Shown: positions 34,953 through 44,760, counted from the first letter of the stretch. The stretch: 55,318 nucleotides of DNA from Legionella genomosp. 1 (GCA_945878975.1 CAMCUM010000016.1:1-55318), one strand, 5' to 3'. The notes: a model not told the origin generated them from the sequence alone. A program made the numbers and translations.

Positions 34953-35641
34953 AAAGACAAATTAAAGATATTATGCATCAGCAGGAAACGTTGTGCCAGC
35001 AGCGGTGTACTTTGTAACAAATGGTGCAAATAAGCTCGCGTAAATGATTGCTGACAAGTCGGACAGACACAATTTTCCCCTAAGAATCGAAAATCCATAG
35101 CATAGGCAGCATCCAAAATGGCGTACGAGGTACCATCCTCTTGATATACCATCCCTTGCACTGCATCACGCGCGGGCTGATCCGAAGCATATAAAATTTG
35201 TTTGCCATCCAGCAAAAATAATCCTGCTTTGTCGACCCTATACACGTCATCTAGCAGTTTGGGCCCAGGAGAATCTAAACGGATCAAACCACAAGGGCGT
35301 TTCGCAATACCTGGCGGTAAAAGTAGCCTATCAGGTTTTAATTGCTGCACCAAATCCCAAAACTCATCTAGAGTGAAGACATGACGCGTACCATCATAGG
35401 GTGATTGCACGACAAATTGCGAGCCGGCATTCAAAGCAAGGCGGCTAGCATCCAAAATCAGCTTTTTCTCCCAGGCCAAATAACGCGCCAAACTCATCCC
35501 ATTTTTCCAAAATTCCAAACCTGGTTTGATGATAAGAGGCACCAACTCGCATAACCCGTACTCAATCCCCAATTCATGCCAATTGGCTTGGGTCAAACAA
35601 GCACCTGCCGCTGTCGTTAAATACGGTACAAATTTGTTCAT
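34946..35641 (-). CDS. Shrunken Tgt-like protein lacking the catalytic motif
   Basis: 231 aa from the ATG at 35641, which overlaps the queA stop codon as TAATG. Queuosine tRNA-guanine transglycosylases are about 375 aa. Here the C-terminal zinc site is intact (Cys191, Cys193, Cys196 in CVCPTCQQ and His223 in LLMHN, with TRAYLHHLLQ), and the WEKKLILDASRL segment aligns with W.GPILTDSGGFQ, but DSGG has become DASR and the middle third of the barrel including the MPTRNARNG loop is missing. The last approximately 40 residues are lost to a repeat. It sits exactly in the tgt slot between queA and yajC. It can hardly be an active enzyme; a binding or regulatory role, or decay, is possible. Confidence 0.8.
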   Translation of the reverse strand: MNKFVPYLTTAAGACLTQANWHELGIEYGLCELVPLIIKPGLEFWKNGMSLARYLAWEKKLILDASRLALNAGSQFVVQSPYDGTRHVFTLDEFWDLVQQLKPDRLLLPPGIAKRPCGLIRLDSPGPKLLDDVYRVDKAGLFLLDGKQILYASDQPARDAVQGMVYQEDGTSYAILDAAYAMDFRFLGENCVCPTCQQSFTRAYLHHLLQSTPLLAQRFLLMHNIFNLSLP

Positions 35642-36663
35642 TATAGGAATAGACACAGGTCACCATATGAGAAAAAGCGATATTGCTGAGCGATAGCAAT
35701 TTGATACAGATCCATAGTGGGTTGATAGCCAATCAAAGCCGCAACCAACATAAGCAAAGTAGATTCTGGCAAATGAAAATTGGTGATCAATCCATCACAA
35801 ATTTGAAATCGATACCCTGGTTTGATAAAAATACTGGTATCACGAGTACAGGGCTGTAACAGTCCGTTCACTGCCCCAGACTCTAAGCTACGCATTGACG
35901 TCGTACCGACCGCAATCACACGTTTTCCAGCCGCTTTCGTCTCCGCCACCGCAGTACAGAGATCCGCACCAATCGTAAACCACTCTGAATGCATCGTATG
36001 CTCATCTAGATTGTCACACCGCACGGGTTGAAAAGTGCCGGCACCCACGTGCAACGTAGCAAAGGCTGTACGCACGCCTTTCTTTGCCAAACTTGCAAAC
36101 ATAGCCTCATCAAAATGCAAGCCAGCCGTTGGCGCCGCAACCGATCCTTTATGCTGGGCATAAATCGTCTGATAGCGCTGCTTATCGGCCTGATCATCTG
36201 GGCGAGTAATATACAATGGCAACGGGATATGTCCAATCGCTTCTAAGATCGGCTCGATGACATCGGAAGCACGACAACGATAAAGATCGTGGTGTTTTTC
36301 AATGACTTCTAGAGACCAATGCGGCGAAAGATGAATCACTGTCCCAGGACGTGGTGCTTTGCTGGCTCGAATATGTGCCCAAAACTCATGATCCGACAGG
36401 ATGCGCTCCACAAAAACTTCAACGCGCCCACCACTGGCTTTATGACCAAACAGTCTAGCCGGGATCACTTTACTATCATTAAAAACCAGCAAATCACCCG
36501 GTTCCAAATAATCCGGTAAATCGCGAAAACCACGATGCGCATGCGTTTGCGTAGCACGCTGATACACCAGCATCCGCGAATCAGCCCGTTGCGCCAGTGG
36601 GACTTGCGCGATCAATTCTGCCGGCAAATCAAAATAAAAATCGGACTTTTTAAAGGAGCTCAT
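35641..36663 (-). CDS. queA: S-adenosylmethionine:tRNA ribosyltransferase-isomerase
   Basis: Converts preQ1-tRNA to epoxyqueuosine-tRNA. 340 aa; DFYFDLPAELIAQVPLAQRADSR at the N-terminus, HKASGGRVEVFVE near 75, GSVAAPTAGLHFDE near 178 and TNFHLPESTLLML near 290 are family signatures. It overlaps the upstream 36660-37913 gene (ATGA) and the Tgt-like gene downstream. It needs a working Tgt for its substrate; this window's only Tgt-like copy is degenerate, so a complete tgt must be elsewhere or the path is broken. Confidence 0.95.
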   Translation of the reverse strand: MSSFKKSDFYFDLPAELIAQVPLAQRADSRMLVYQRATQTHAHRGFRDLPDYLEPGDLLVFNDSKVIPARLFGHKASGGRVEVFVERILSDHEFWAHIRASKAPRPGTVIHLSPHWSLEVIEKHHDLYRCRASDVIEPILEAIGHIPLPLYITRPDDQADKQRYQTIYAQHKGSVAAPTAGLHFDEAMFASLAKKGVRTAFATLHVGAGTFQPVRCDNLDEHTMHSEWFTIGADLCTAVAETKAAGKRVIAVGTTSMRSLESGAVNGLLQPCTRDTSIFIKPGYRFQICDGLITNFHLPESTLLMLVAALIGYQPTMDLYQIAIAQQYRFFSYGDLCLFL

Positions 36664-37913
36664 GAAATGGTGCCAACAGAAAATTGCCTCTCCAGAGAAA
36701 ACGCCTCTTTCGTTTGCTCATCTACCCAATCTTGAACAGGCGAACCATCCCAACCTAAAAGCAAGGTGACCCCTGGTAGCGCAGCGATGGCATCTAGCTC
36801 CGGATCACTGGCCACTCTCGAAGAAACAAAATACAGATTGTGAGAAACACTTGATTTTTGTGGGGTCTGGGCAACTAGAAAGGATTCAGGATAACTTTCG
36901 CTCGCAATCAATCCTGCTAGCATTTCTACAATAGATTTCTGCTGGATATAACTACAAGACAACCGCAAACCCGCAAATCCTACTAAGTCACCATTCACCA
37001 CCACATAATCTTGGTCAAAACGTTGTAATTCATGTAACAAATGGCTGATATCTTTAGGATTGGTAAAACTGACCAACTCAAAATCATAACGAGCTTGACG
37101 AATAGCCTGGGCATTGACTTGGTTTAGTTTAGATTCAATTTGGCGAAAATCAGGATGAGCGGTTTGCCAAATCTGATTGAACTCTGACACAGTCAAAACA
37201 ACACCCAACCGTTCTTGAATGCAAGCGACCATCTCTCTATCAAACACCGTTTCTTCCATGAAGCGCATTTTTAATCGATAAATATAACCACTGGGTGCTG
37301 TTTCATGTTCCTTAAGCAAATCAATAGCTCGCGGTACGAGATCAGCCGCCGCAAAACTCGGATCCGATTTGATAGCAAACGCAAGCAATGCAGCCACTGC
37401 TTTTTCGTGCTTTTGTTGTACGATTTCTCCCAATACCATCGCAATCGTATGTTGTTTCGGATGAATAGGGAGATAGGAATCAACCCAAGCATGATAATGA
37501 CGCGCATCTAAGCCGGGATTATGGAAACTGAAATGAGTATATTCAGGAATCTGTTGTAATAATGAGGTAAAAGAAACAATCGCTCTTGGCGCTTCTCCAG
37601 CCGCGATACAAGGGTAAACACGGCGCACAGCTGCCACGTACGCTTCTTCTGTATCCTCTGCGATCTGAGTGATAAACAAAGGCGCGTCTGGAACGCACTC
37701 CCCCACATCTAGGTTTGAAATTCCAGTATAAACATTGGCAACTCTTATAAAGTTTTCCGGATTATCCTCCTCCGTTGCCAGTAACAATACTTTGACCTGA
37801 GTATGCCGAAGTTTATGCAATGCTCCCAACATTTCTTCATGATTCAGGCCTGTTTCGCCGATAAGTGCATGAGCACTCATCCATTGCTGTAGAGACATCA
37901 GTGCTAGAATCAT
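36660..37913 (-). CDS. Unknown 417-aa protein coupled to queA
   Basis: Start at ATG 37913 is supported by GGGAG six bases upstream; an upstream start at 37964 has none. The protein has no signal peptide or membrane helix and looks alpha/beta soluble: VKVLLLATEEDNPENF near 32, HFSFHNPGLDARHYHAW near 125, YDFELVSFTNPKDISHLLHEL near 288, GVTLLLGWDGSPVQDW near 390. No family recognised. Its TGA overlaps the queA ATG, so expression is coupled, which makes an RNA modification or housekeeping role conceivable, but its divergent look would also suit an effector. Confidence 0.65.
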   Translation of the reverse strand: MILALMSLQQWMSAHALIGETGLNHEEMLGALHKLRHTQVKVLLLATEEDNPENFIRVANVYTGISNLDVGECVPDAPLFITQIAEDTEEAYVAAVRRVYPCIAAGEAPRAIVSFTSLLQQIPEYTHFSFHNPGLDARHYHAWVDSYLPIHPKQHTIAMVLGEIVQQKHEKAVAALLAFAIKSDPSFAAADLVPRAIDLLKEHETAPSGYIYRLKMRFMEETVFDREMVACIQERLGVVLTVSEFNQIWQTAHPDFRQIESKLNQVNAQAIRQARYDFELVSFTNPKDISHLLHELQRFDQDYVVVNGDLVGFAGLRLSCSYIQQKSIVEMLAGLIASESYPESFLVAQTPQKSSVSHNLYFVSSRVASDPELDAIAALPGVTLLLGWDGSPVQDWVDEQTKEAFSLERQFSVGTIS

Positions 37914-38019
37914 ATATTGCTCCCTGTAACAAAAATGGGGGGAGTCTAACATACAACGGCACAAAGATGAATGAGTGCGGCAGCCGCACAGCAGGTCTCA
38001 ATGTAGAAAGGAAAAACGC

Positions 38020-39315
38020 CTACGCCTGCTGTAATTGGTTACGAAATTGTTTACGATACCAAAACCAATAAACTGGCACACCACTGAGTACAAACAAAGA
38101 GGCAATCCCCAAAGTCAAGGGCGATGTCTGTGAAATGATCCAGCCACAAAACAACAAAGCACCTAGGCTATAGGACCAATGATACCACCCCAATTTATGG
38201 GTTATAAGCAGTTTGATATAGGCCAATACGCACATCAAATACACAAACAAAAAAGCCACGACTGAAAAATCAATAATGGCTGTGATCTGTTGTGCGATAT
38301 TCACATTCATCGCCATATATAATAGGGGCAAAATACCTATAGAGCTGGCTAATAATCCTAAGGCAGGCGCATTCGCAGCATTCTTTCGCGCAAAAGGAGC
38401 CGGCATCAACCCATCCTCTGCCAAGCCCAACACGATTTGTCCGCTTGCAAGCACCCAAGCATTCAATGTCCCGATACACACAACAGATGCGATGATCGCA
38501 ACCAAATAATGCCAATTGCCCCCAAACAAATAATGCGCGGCTTCCACATAGGGCGCCTTAGAGCTGGCTAAAATATGACCTGGCACCAAACCCATGATGC
38601 CAATACTGCTCATCAAATACAACAATGCTGTGCAAAATGTGCCCAATATGATGGCTCGAGGAATCGTTTTACCTGGATCCTCAACTGAGCCGGCAGGCGT
38701 CGTGGCGGCTTCCAATCCAATGAATCCCCATAATGTCAGCAGCACAACCTGTGACAATTTCGCAGAAAACGGTAATACAGCAATATCCGGCACCACGGAG
38801 AAATTGTCTCGATTAAAGTAGAAAGCAGCGAACAATGGCAATAAAAACAAAGGGACAACCTTCAATACAGATAAGACAAACTCCATTTCTCCGGCCGCTT
38901 GGATCCCTTTTAAATTCAAGACAGTTATCGACAACAACAATAGGATTTCCAAGATCAAATAGACCCAAGGCGGCTGCGCCCCGATAAACGGGCTCAAATA
39001 ACTAATACTGGCAATGATCACAGCGGTGGTGCTGACCCAAGAAATGATCCAGTACGTCCACCCGGTAAAAAACGAAGGGCTTAGGCCAAACATGGCTTTG
39101 ACGTACACATGCGGACCGCCTGTTCTAGGAAACTGCTGGCACAAACCAGCAAACACCAGAGCCAAACAAATCGCCCCCATCCCCGAAACCAACCATCCTA
39201 GGATACTATATTCTCCAAAGGGCGCTAAACTCGTGGGCAACATAAATACCCCAGAGCCAATTTGACTTCCCATCACAATGGCCAACACCGACCAAAAACC
39301 TATTTTTTTTCCCAT
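38020..39315 (-). CDS. APC-family amino-acid antiporter/permease (AdiC/PotE-like)
   Basis: 431 aa from ATG 39315 (MGKKIGFWSV). Twelve membrane helices; the first carries GSQIGSGVFMLP, the conserved substrate-binding GSGVF of AdiC/CadB/PotE antiporters. GLEAATTPAGSVEDPGKTIPRA near 215 is the typical helix-6 region. Substrate is unknown; relatives exchange arginine, ornithine, lysine or glutamate for their amines. The longer start at 39414 would include a repeat-derived stretch. Confidence 0.88.
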   Translation of the reverse strand: MGKKIGFWSVLAIVMGSQIGSGVFMLPTSLAPFGEYSILGWLVSGMGAICLALVFAGLCQQFPRTGGPHVYVKAMFGLSPSFFTGWTYWIISWVSTTAVIIASISYLSPFIGAQPPWVYLILEILLLLSITVLNLKGIQAAGEMEFVLSVLKVVPLFLLPLFAAFYFNRDNFSVVPDIAVLPFSAKLSQVVLLTLWGFIGLEAATTPAGSVEDPGKTIPRAIILGTFCTALLYLMSSIGIMGLVPGHILASSKAPYVEAAHYLFGGNWHYLVAIIASVVCIGTLNAWVLASGQIVLGLAEDGLMPAPFARKNAANAPALGLLASSIGILPLLYMAMNVNIAQQITAIIDFSVVAFLFVYLMCVLAYIKLLITHKLGWYHWSYSLGALLFCGWIISQTSPLTLGIASLFVLSGVPVYWFWYRKQFRNQLQQA

Positions 39316-39384
39316 ATAATAGAGACCAGAGTTCGTTATCAAAAAGCATATTATAACACAATTTGTGCACAAAAACACGGAACA

Positions 39385-39469
39385 TGTAGGGTGTGCAAAG
39401 CGCAGCGTGCACACCGACGTACCTCAATTTGGTGGGCACGTCGCTACCGCTCCTTTGTCCACCCTACAC
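39385..39469. repeat. TGTAGGGTG repeat, copy 2
   Basis: Nearly identical to 31382-31464, including TGTGCAAAGCGCAGC and GTGGGCACGTCGCTACC, with inverted TGTAGGGTG/CACCCTACA ends. It lies upstream of the antiporter gene. Similarity extends into ATAACATACAAAGATATCTGAG. Confidence 0.85.
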
Positions 39470-39589
39470 ATTTTACCCAAGATGATAACATACAAAGATA
39501 TCTGAGCTACTTTAGATCATACATGCTCTTGCCCTGATTAGGCTATGGGCCAAGGCCCAACCTACCTTTACCCGTTCAGGATTAGGAAC

Positions 39590-41062
39590 CTACACCAAAC
39601 GCAAGCCACGCCGCAATAACCCACGCTGCAAGCCATAGGCATTACACAACATCAACCCACCCAATCCCAGCATGACCCAGCCCAAATACCAATAGTAGCT
39701 TTGATAAATCTCCAAACTCAGCAAAGGAGAAATTTTATCGGTAGGCAAAGCAACCCAACGGGCGATATAGCCCGAACATACGTTTGATAATGACGAAGCC
39801 AAATACCAAGCGCCCATGGCAAATCCTAACATCCTGATATTACAATACAAGCCAATCATGCTCAAACCAATGGCACTCACCCACAACTCAGCCAGAGTAA
39901 TGCCCACATATGTGAGGGCAATATAACCCGCATTCACTAAGCCCCCGGCTTGCGCCGGCGCGCATCCCAATCCCATCAATGCGATGCTTGCCACGATCGT
40001 GCCCGCAGCAAATTGGTACGGAATAGTAAAACGGGGAAACGTTCGATAAAATCTCGGCAAATAAAGCCCCAATCCAATGATCAATATTGGATTGAGCAAT
40101 TGATAATGCGCTGGCGAAAAGGAGATTCCAAACATTTGATTATGCACATTATGCTTGGCAAACAAAATCAAAGTGGTATTCATTTGGTTATACATCACAA
40201 AGAAAACAACCGCCTCCATAATAAGCAAAATAGCAACACATTGCTTGAGGCGTACAAGTCCTTGCAAGGCAAATGTTTGATATAAAAACCAAGCAATCCC
40301 TAACAAACACCCTGCCCCAATCAAAACACCGGCTATCTGTACATGTAAAAAAGAAAACAACGTAAACCCATAGATACTTAGCACATATAGCACCATTTTC
40401 ACCATCTGATTTTTGGCCAAAGGCTGGGTATCTTTGCCCTGTATCACATTATCATACAAGGCATAACGCGCAGAAAAATTGACTGCTGCAATGGCTTTGC
40501 CTAGAAAAGTTACAGCCAGCACCGACAAGGGTCCATAGCGACTTTCTAACAAAGACGGCGCAATGATGATTGCTAACAAAGCGCCAATATTAATTGCCAT
40601 ATAATAATAAGTCATGGCGGACTTCACTTTGACTTCTTCATCTTGATAAATATGCGAAACCATGGCAGAAGTCGTGCCAGACAGCAAGGAGCCCACTGCA
40701 GGCGTCATGGCATACGCCATGAGAAATAAAGTATCGCCATACGTAGCAACCGTCATACCACTCAACATAATCAATAAATAGGCCAAAGCCAGTAAAACGC
40801 TGCCTAATAAAATACTCCGGCGCAAACCCAAAACCTGGTCCGCCATATAACCCCCTAAAATGGGCATCAAATGTCCTGCAGCTTGACTCACACCCATAAA
40901 AGCATAAGCATGCGCTTAGGTATATCCCAAGCCATGTTCTAGGACCGAATTAGTCAAAAATAAAATGAGAATGGTGTTCAGACTATACGAAGCAAACATA
41001 CTCCAGAATGTGATAAAGGCAATATTTAAAGTTTGTTTGCGTTGCAACGTGGCAGCGGTCAT
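39590..41062 (-). pseudogene. POT/PTR2-family peptide transporter broken by an in-frame stop
   Basis: A single frame of 490 codons runs from ATG 41062. It begins MTAATLQRKQTLNIAF, with the first transmembrane helix FWSMFASYSLNTILILF. A TAA at 40916-40918 interrupts after LGYT, just before AHAYAFMGVSQAAGHL. The usual residue there would be Gln or similar (CAA to TAA). The rest (435 codons from ATG 40897) has POT features such as GGYMADQVLGLRRSILLG, but without helix 1 it is unlikely to work. Relatives take up di- and tripeptides with protons. Confidence 0.85.
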
Positions 41063-41205
41063 AGCAGTCTATAAAATAGAGTCCTCCTTGCAGTGTAATA
41101 GAACTTCTGTTCAAATACTATTGAGAGGGGATTACTCAAGAGGTTCATACACACTAACGATACACATGGGACAAAAATAACCCGCCATACAAAAGGAAGA
41201 TCATT

Positions 41206-42285
41206 ATGTCTTGGATAATCGGTATCATCGCCATTTTATTATGTCTCCTACTCGTGATAGGCTCACATGAACTTGGCCATGCGGTGGTCGCGCGTTGGTG
41301 TGGCATCAAGATTCATGCCATCGTATTTGGTTTCGGCAAACCATTATGGACTTGGTGCGACAACAAAGGTCGGAAATGGATCTGGGCATTATGGCCATTG
41401 GGTGGGTATGTCCATCTATCCGATACCCGGAACCAAGTGGTGATCCCCTCTCAAAAGAAATATTGTTTTGATAAAAAGCCCATCTGGATGCGGATTGCCG
41501 TCTTATCAGCAGGCGTTATTGCCAACTTGATCTTGGCATGGCTGGCTTTGACGGTATTCTTCCTAATCGGACATCAAGAAACCAAGCCTACGATTGCCTC
41601 AGTGCAACCTAACAGCATTGCCGTTTCGGCTCATCTTGAGCCCGGAGAAACCTTTCTAAGCATCGCTAACCATCCGACCCATTCTTGGCAAGAAGTGGGC
41701 ATGCAATTACTTATGAATTTTGGCAAACATCAAGTACCCATCTCCGTCCAAAATTCAACGGGGATGCGCCACCAAAGCTATCTAGATTTGGATCAATGGC
41801 CCAAAAAATCGCACAACCACTCCTTACTAAGTCAAATAGGCCTCACGCCTGATACTGCCCTCTCCCAACAATACGTCGTCCCAGGTGCCACCTTACTGCA
41901 AGCGATGTCGACGTCTTGGCTTACCATCGTAACGCTGATTCATTTTTACTTCATTCTACTCAAACAAATCGTCACTGGTACCGTTCCTTTCTTTCTACTC
42001 CTTGGTCCCTTTAGCATCGTTGCTAATATTCTTGACTCATTCAAACATGGCGTAGCGGTTTTTTTATATTTTATAGCCCATCTCAATTTGGTCGTCGCAG
42101 TCGTCAACCTCCTCCCCATTCCCTCTTTAGATGGCGCCTCCATCTTATATGCCCTAATAGAAAAAATGCGCCGTAAACCCATGTCTGTTGCCTTTGAAGT
42201 CTTACTCTACCGCCTATCTTTCATTGCGCTCGTCCTCCTTTGGACCCAACTCATCCTAAATGACCTAAAAAGATACATAGAGTAG
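41206..42285 (+). CDS. M50 (RseP/site-2) family membrane metalloprotease
   Basis: 359 aa with the zinc-binding HELGH in GSHELGHAVVARW (about 25-29) in the first helix and the third ligand Asp in NLLPIPSLDGASI near 305. Helices lie at 1-30, 98-125, 240-275 and 285-358; a PDZ-like region with PGETFLSIANHPTHSWQE lies between 140 and 230. It is shorter than RseP (about 450 aa, two PDZ domains) and is not in the rseP neighbourhood (dxr/lpx genes), so it may be a paralog. AGGAAGATCATT precedes the ATG. Confidence 0.88.
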   Translation: MSWIIGIIAILLCLLLVIGSHELGHAVVARWCGIKIHAIVFGFGKPLWTWCDNKGRKWIWALWPLGGYVHLSDTRNQVVIPSQKKYCFDKKPIWMRIAVLSAGVIANLILAWLALTVFFLIGHQETKPTIASVQPNSIAVSAHLEPGETFLSIANHPTHSWQEVGMQLLMNFGKHQVPISVQNSTGMRHQSYLDLDQWPKKSHNHSLLSQIGLTPDTALSQQYVVPGATLLQAMSTSWLTIVTLIHFYFILLKQIVTGTVPFFLLLGPFSIVANILDSFKHGVAVFLYFIAHLNLVVAVVNLLPIPSLDGASILYALIEKMRRKPMSVAFEVLLYRLSFIALVLLWTQLILNDLKRYIE

Positions 42286-42360
42286 TTGCATAGAAATATT
42301 TGCATAATTTCAATACCATACTAAACTTATGATTAAGGAAAACCTCAAAAGGTGCAAATC

Positions 42361-43635
42361 ATGCGTACAAACAAGGGATATGAAAGATTACCAGACGAGT
42401 CAGAAGTAGAATTAACGGAATCACATAAAGATAAAACCACAAGCAGCGATATAGAAATTTTAAAAGCCAAACTGCCCTCTCCCAAAAAAGCAGTTGTTTT
42501 CAAAACAAAATCGAACACCATCTCCTACACGGATATCGACTCAAATATCAGCACGCTAAAAACCGGGGATATTGTCCCATTTTTACGGGAAGCCCGTCTA
42601 AAGGGTGAGGCAGCTTGGGGTTTTGATGCCCTGTTTCAAAAAATGACCGGGCTCAGTGAGTTTGAACAATATATCCACAAATCCCCCTCCACCGCTTTGA
42701 TAGATTACCAATTGTTGCGTTTAGGTGGGCACATTCGCATGTTAAAAGGAAAAGGCAAGACCGACGATGCTCAGGCCTTATCAGCTTTGTACACAGTATT
42801 AGTTGCAAGACTGCAAGGCTATGAGCAAGCCGTAGGTGAATTATCCAACAGCAAATCTCGACACCAAAACGAAGCACGTAAAAGACTGGTTGGAAAGTTC
42901 CAAAGTGACTGGCAACTCTTGATCCAACCCATTGCCAACAAATATAAACATCAAAAAGATACCTACAACATTCTCTTGAATGTGGCAACGGTCGTCTGCA
43001 CCGGTGGTTTGGCACTTGGTTGGTTGTTCTTAAAAAATCTGTGGCGGTTGGCAAACCGCAAAGGCTTAGGACTCTTTCAATTTGAACAAGCACATTCTAG
43101 AAAAGTTGAGAATGTACAAAAACTCTATGATGACGTCATCAAAGCAACCGAAGCTGATATAGCGGGCTTACCTAATTATTTCTCAGATGAGGTTGAAGAT
43201 GCCGATGACACGGCTGAAGTACTCTTAAAAAGCTTCGCTGAACTCAGTTCATTACACATCACCATGAAGATTGGTGATACTTATACCGCGGACGATCAGG
43301 ATGATCTAGAAGAAACGATCGAGAACTTTACAACTGCTTTAAGACTTTTTATTAAAGCTTTAGATAAATACAAAAAAGAACCCCAAAATAGTAAACCACT
43401 TTCAGACATTCAAAAAACGTTTATGGAACGTTGGAATAACCTTGTTGTATCTCGCAAATTGGAAAAGAATAGTTCTATAGTAACTGGCAATTACCCAATT
43501 GAATGTGCTATGAAATTCGCAGAAATTGTCGAAATTTCCCAGCAGTTTGGCAAAGAACTCGAGGAACTGAAACAACAGGAACTTCAATCAGGCCGACGTA
43601 GTCCTTCAGTCGACTCGCACACAGGATTATTATAA
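42361..43635 (+). CDS. Unknown 424-aa protein with one membrane segment
   Basis: AGGTG lies six bases before the ATG at 42361. The N-terminal 45 residues are polar (KGYERLPDESEVELTESHKD). A hydrophobic segment near 205-225 (LLNVATVVCTGGLALGWLF) splits the protein in two helical, charged halves. The second half is Glu/Asp-rich with LKSFAELSSLHITMK and LDKYKKEPQN. No family recognised. It ends before a hairpin at 43649. Confidence 0.6.
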   Translation: MRTNKGYERLPDESEVELTESHKDKTTSSDIEILKAKLPSPKKAVVFKTKSNTISYTDIDSNISTLKTGDIVPFLREARLKGEAAWGFDALFQKMTGLSEFEQYIHKSPSTALIDYQLLRLGGHIRMLKGKGKTDDAQALSALYTVLVARLQGYEQAVGELSNSKSRHQNEARKRLVGKFQSDWQLLIQPIANKYKHQKDTYNILLNVATVVCTGGLALGWLFLKNLWRLANRKGLGLFQFEQAHSRKVENVQKLYDDVIKATEADIAGLPNYFSDEVEDADDTAEVLLKSFAELSSLHITMKIGDTYTADDQDDLEETIENFTTALRLFIKALDKYKKEPQNSKPLSDIQKTFMERWNNLVVSRKLEKNSSIVTGNYPIECAMKFAEIVEISQQFGKELEELKQQELQSGRRSPSVDSHTGLL

Positions 43636-43648
43636 TCCCCACAAAAAA

Positions 43649-43683
43649 ATAGGGTAACGTAAACTAATTTTACGTTACCCTAT
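43649..43683. terminator. Hairpin terminator (leftward, possibly bidirectional)
   Basis: ATAGGGTAACGTAAA and TTTACGTTACCCTAT form a 15-bp perfect stem with a CTAAT loop. In the leftward direction it is followed by TTTTTTTGTGG, a classical factor-independent terminator for the 43894-44760 gene; rightward it follows the 42361 gene. Confidence 0.8.
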
Positions 43684-43893
43684 ATCATCCTTGAATCCAA
43701 GAACCATCCTAGTTCCCTTCCCTGTGTATAGTCGCGCCATCCTGGTACCCACACACTATCTCATTACTGTAAAGCAAGATAATTTCGCCGTCATCCCATA
43801 AAAGCTGAATATACTGCAAGAGATCTCTCAAATAGACTGTGTAAACATCTCACAGGGCGTTCAAAAAAATCTGCGTAGGATATAAGAAGCGTT

Positions 43894-44760
43894 TCAAATA
43901 CTTTCCTGTTTCTGCAACTCAACATAAAAATCATGTTCTTTTTGCGCAATATGTGTTTGATACCCAGCTGGATCAATAAAAGGATTCTTATCACTCGCAG
44001 ACAATTCCGCATATTTTTTAGCCAAATCAAAATACATCGCATGCGCACCCAAAAAAATATCACATGGCAACGCTCTCAGTACTTCAAAAGCATGCTTATA
44101 ATCAGTCAGAATATTAGGATACGTCACATTATCCACAAGCTTGTAGCCAGGGTTCACAAACACACTCCCGACCATCACCACATCATAGACTTGATTATTT
44201 TCAGCCACCTGCATCGTCCAAGTGGTACAACCTGGCGTATGTCCTGGCGTCAAATGCGCTGTCAAAACAGTCCCACCCAAGCGCACCTCCTCTCCATCAT
44301 GCAAAACGTGGTCTACGCGGGTAGACGGAAAATACATACTGGGATCGGCTGCATAATGAAAATCAGTCCTACCACCCGATTCCACCAACGGCACATCCGC
44401 ATCCATCACCATATAGGTCGCTTGTGTCTGATCTTTGATAAGCTGGCTGCCGGCAGCATGATCCGCATGCGCATGGCTGATCAACAAAATCTTGGTATCT
44501 GAATACCGAAAGCCAAGCTGCTCAATACTCGCCTTGATCATAGGCACATTCGCTTCCAAATCACTATTGATCACAATATTACCCGCTGGCGTCACCACCA
44601 AATAAGTAGCCAAATCATCCGTGCCAACATAATACAAATTACCCGCTATATGAAAAGGAGGAAAAGGATTGGGCATAGGATAAGCCATACACAACTGGTA
44701 AGAGAGCAGCATCAAACCGCAGCCTATCCCAGCCATTTTCTGATAATATTTAACCAACAT
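43894..44760 (-). CDS. Metallo-beta-lactamase-fold hydrolase, subclass B3-like
   Basis: 288 aa with an N-terminal signal peptide (residues about 8-26). Zinc ligands: SHAHADHAAGS (His96, His98, Asp100, His101), GHTPGCTTW near 170 and GAHAMYFDLAKKY near 240. HxHxDH and GHTPG with the late HAMYFDL are the pattern of subclass B3 (GOB, L1, THIN-B). B3-like enzymes may hydrolyse carbapenems or act on lactones or other substrates. It is transcribed alone, with a terminator at 43649. Confidence 0.88.
   Translation of the reverse strand: MLVKYYQKMAGIGCGLMLLSYQLCMAYPMPNPFPPFHIAGNLYYVGTDDLATYLVVTPAGNIVINSDLEANVPMIKASIEQLGFRYSDTKILLISHAHADHAAGSQLIKDQTQATYMVMDADVPLVESGGRTDFHYAADPSMYFPSTRVDHVLHDGEEVRLGGTVLTAHLTPGHTPGCTTWTMQVAENNQVYDVVMVGSVFVNPGYKLVDNVTYPNILTDYKHAFEVLRALPCDIFLGAHAMYFDLAKKYAELSASDKNPFIDPAGYQTHIAQKEHDFYVELQKQESI

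Noticed and set aside
43791-44063. Leftward ORF at the metallo-beta-lactamase gene end
   Set aside because: Shadow in a second frame of the same strand, no recognisable domain.
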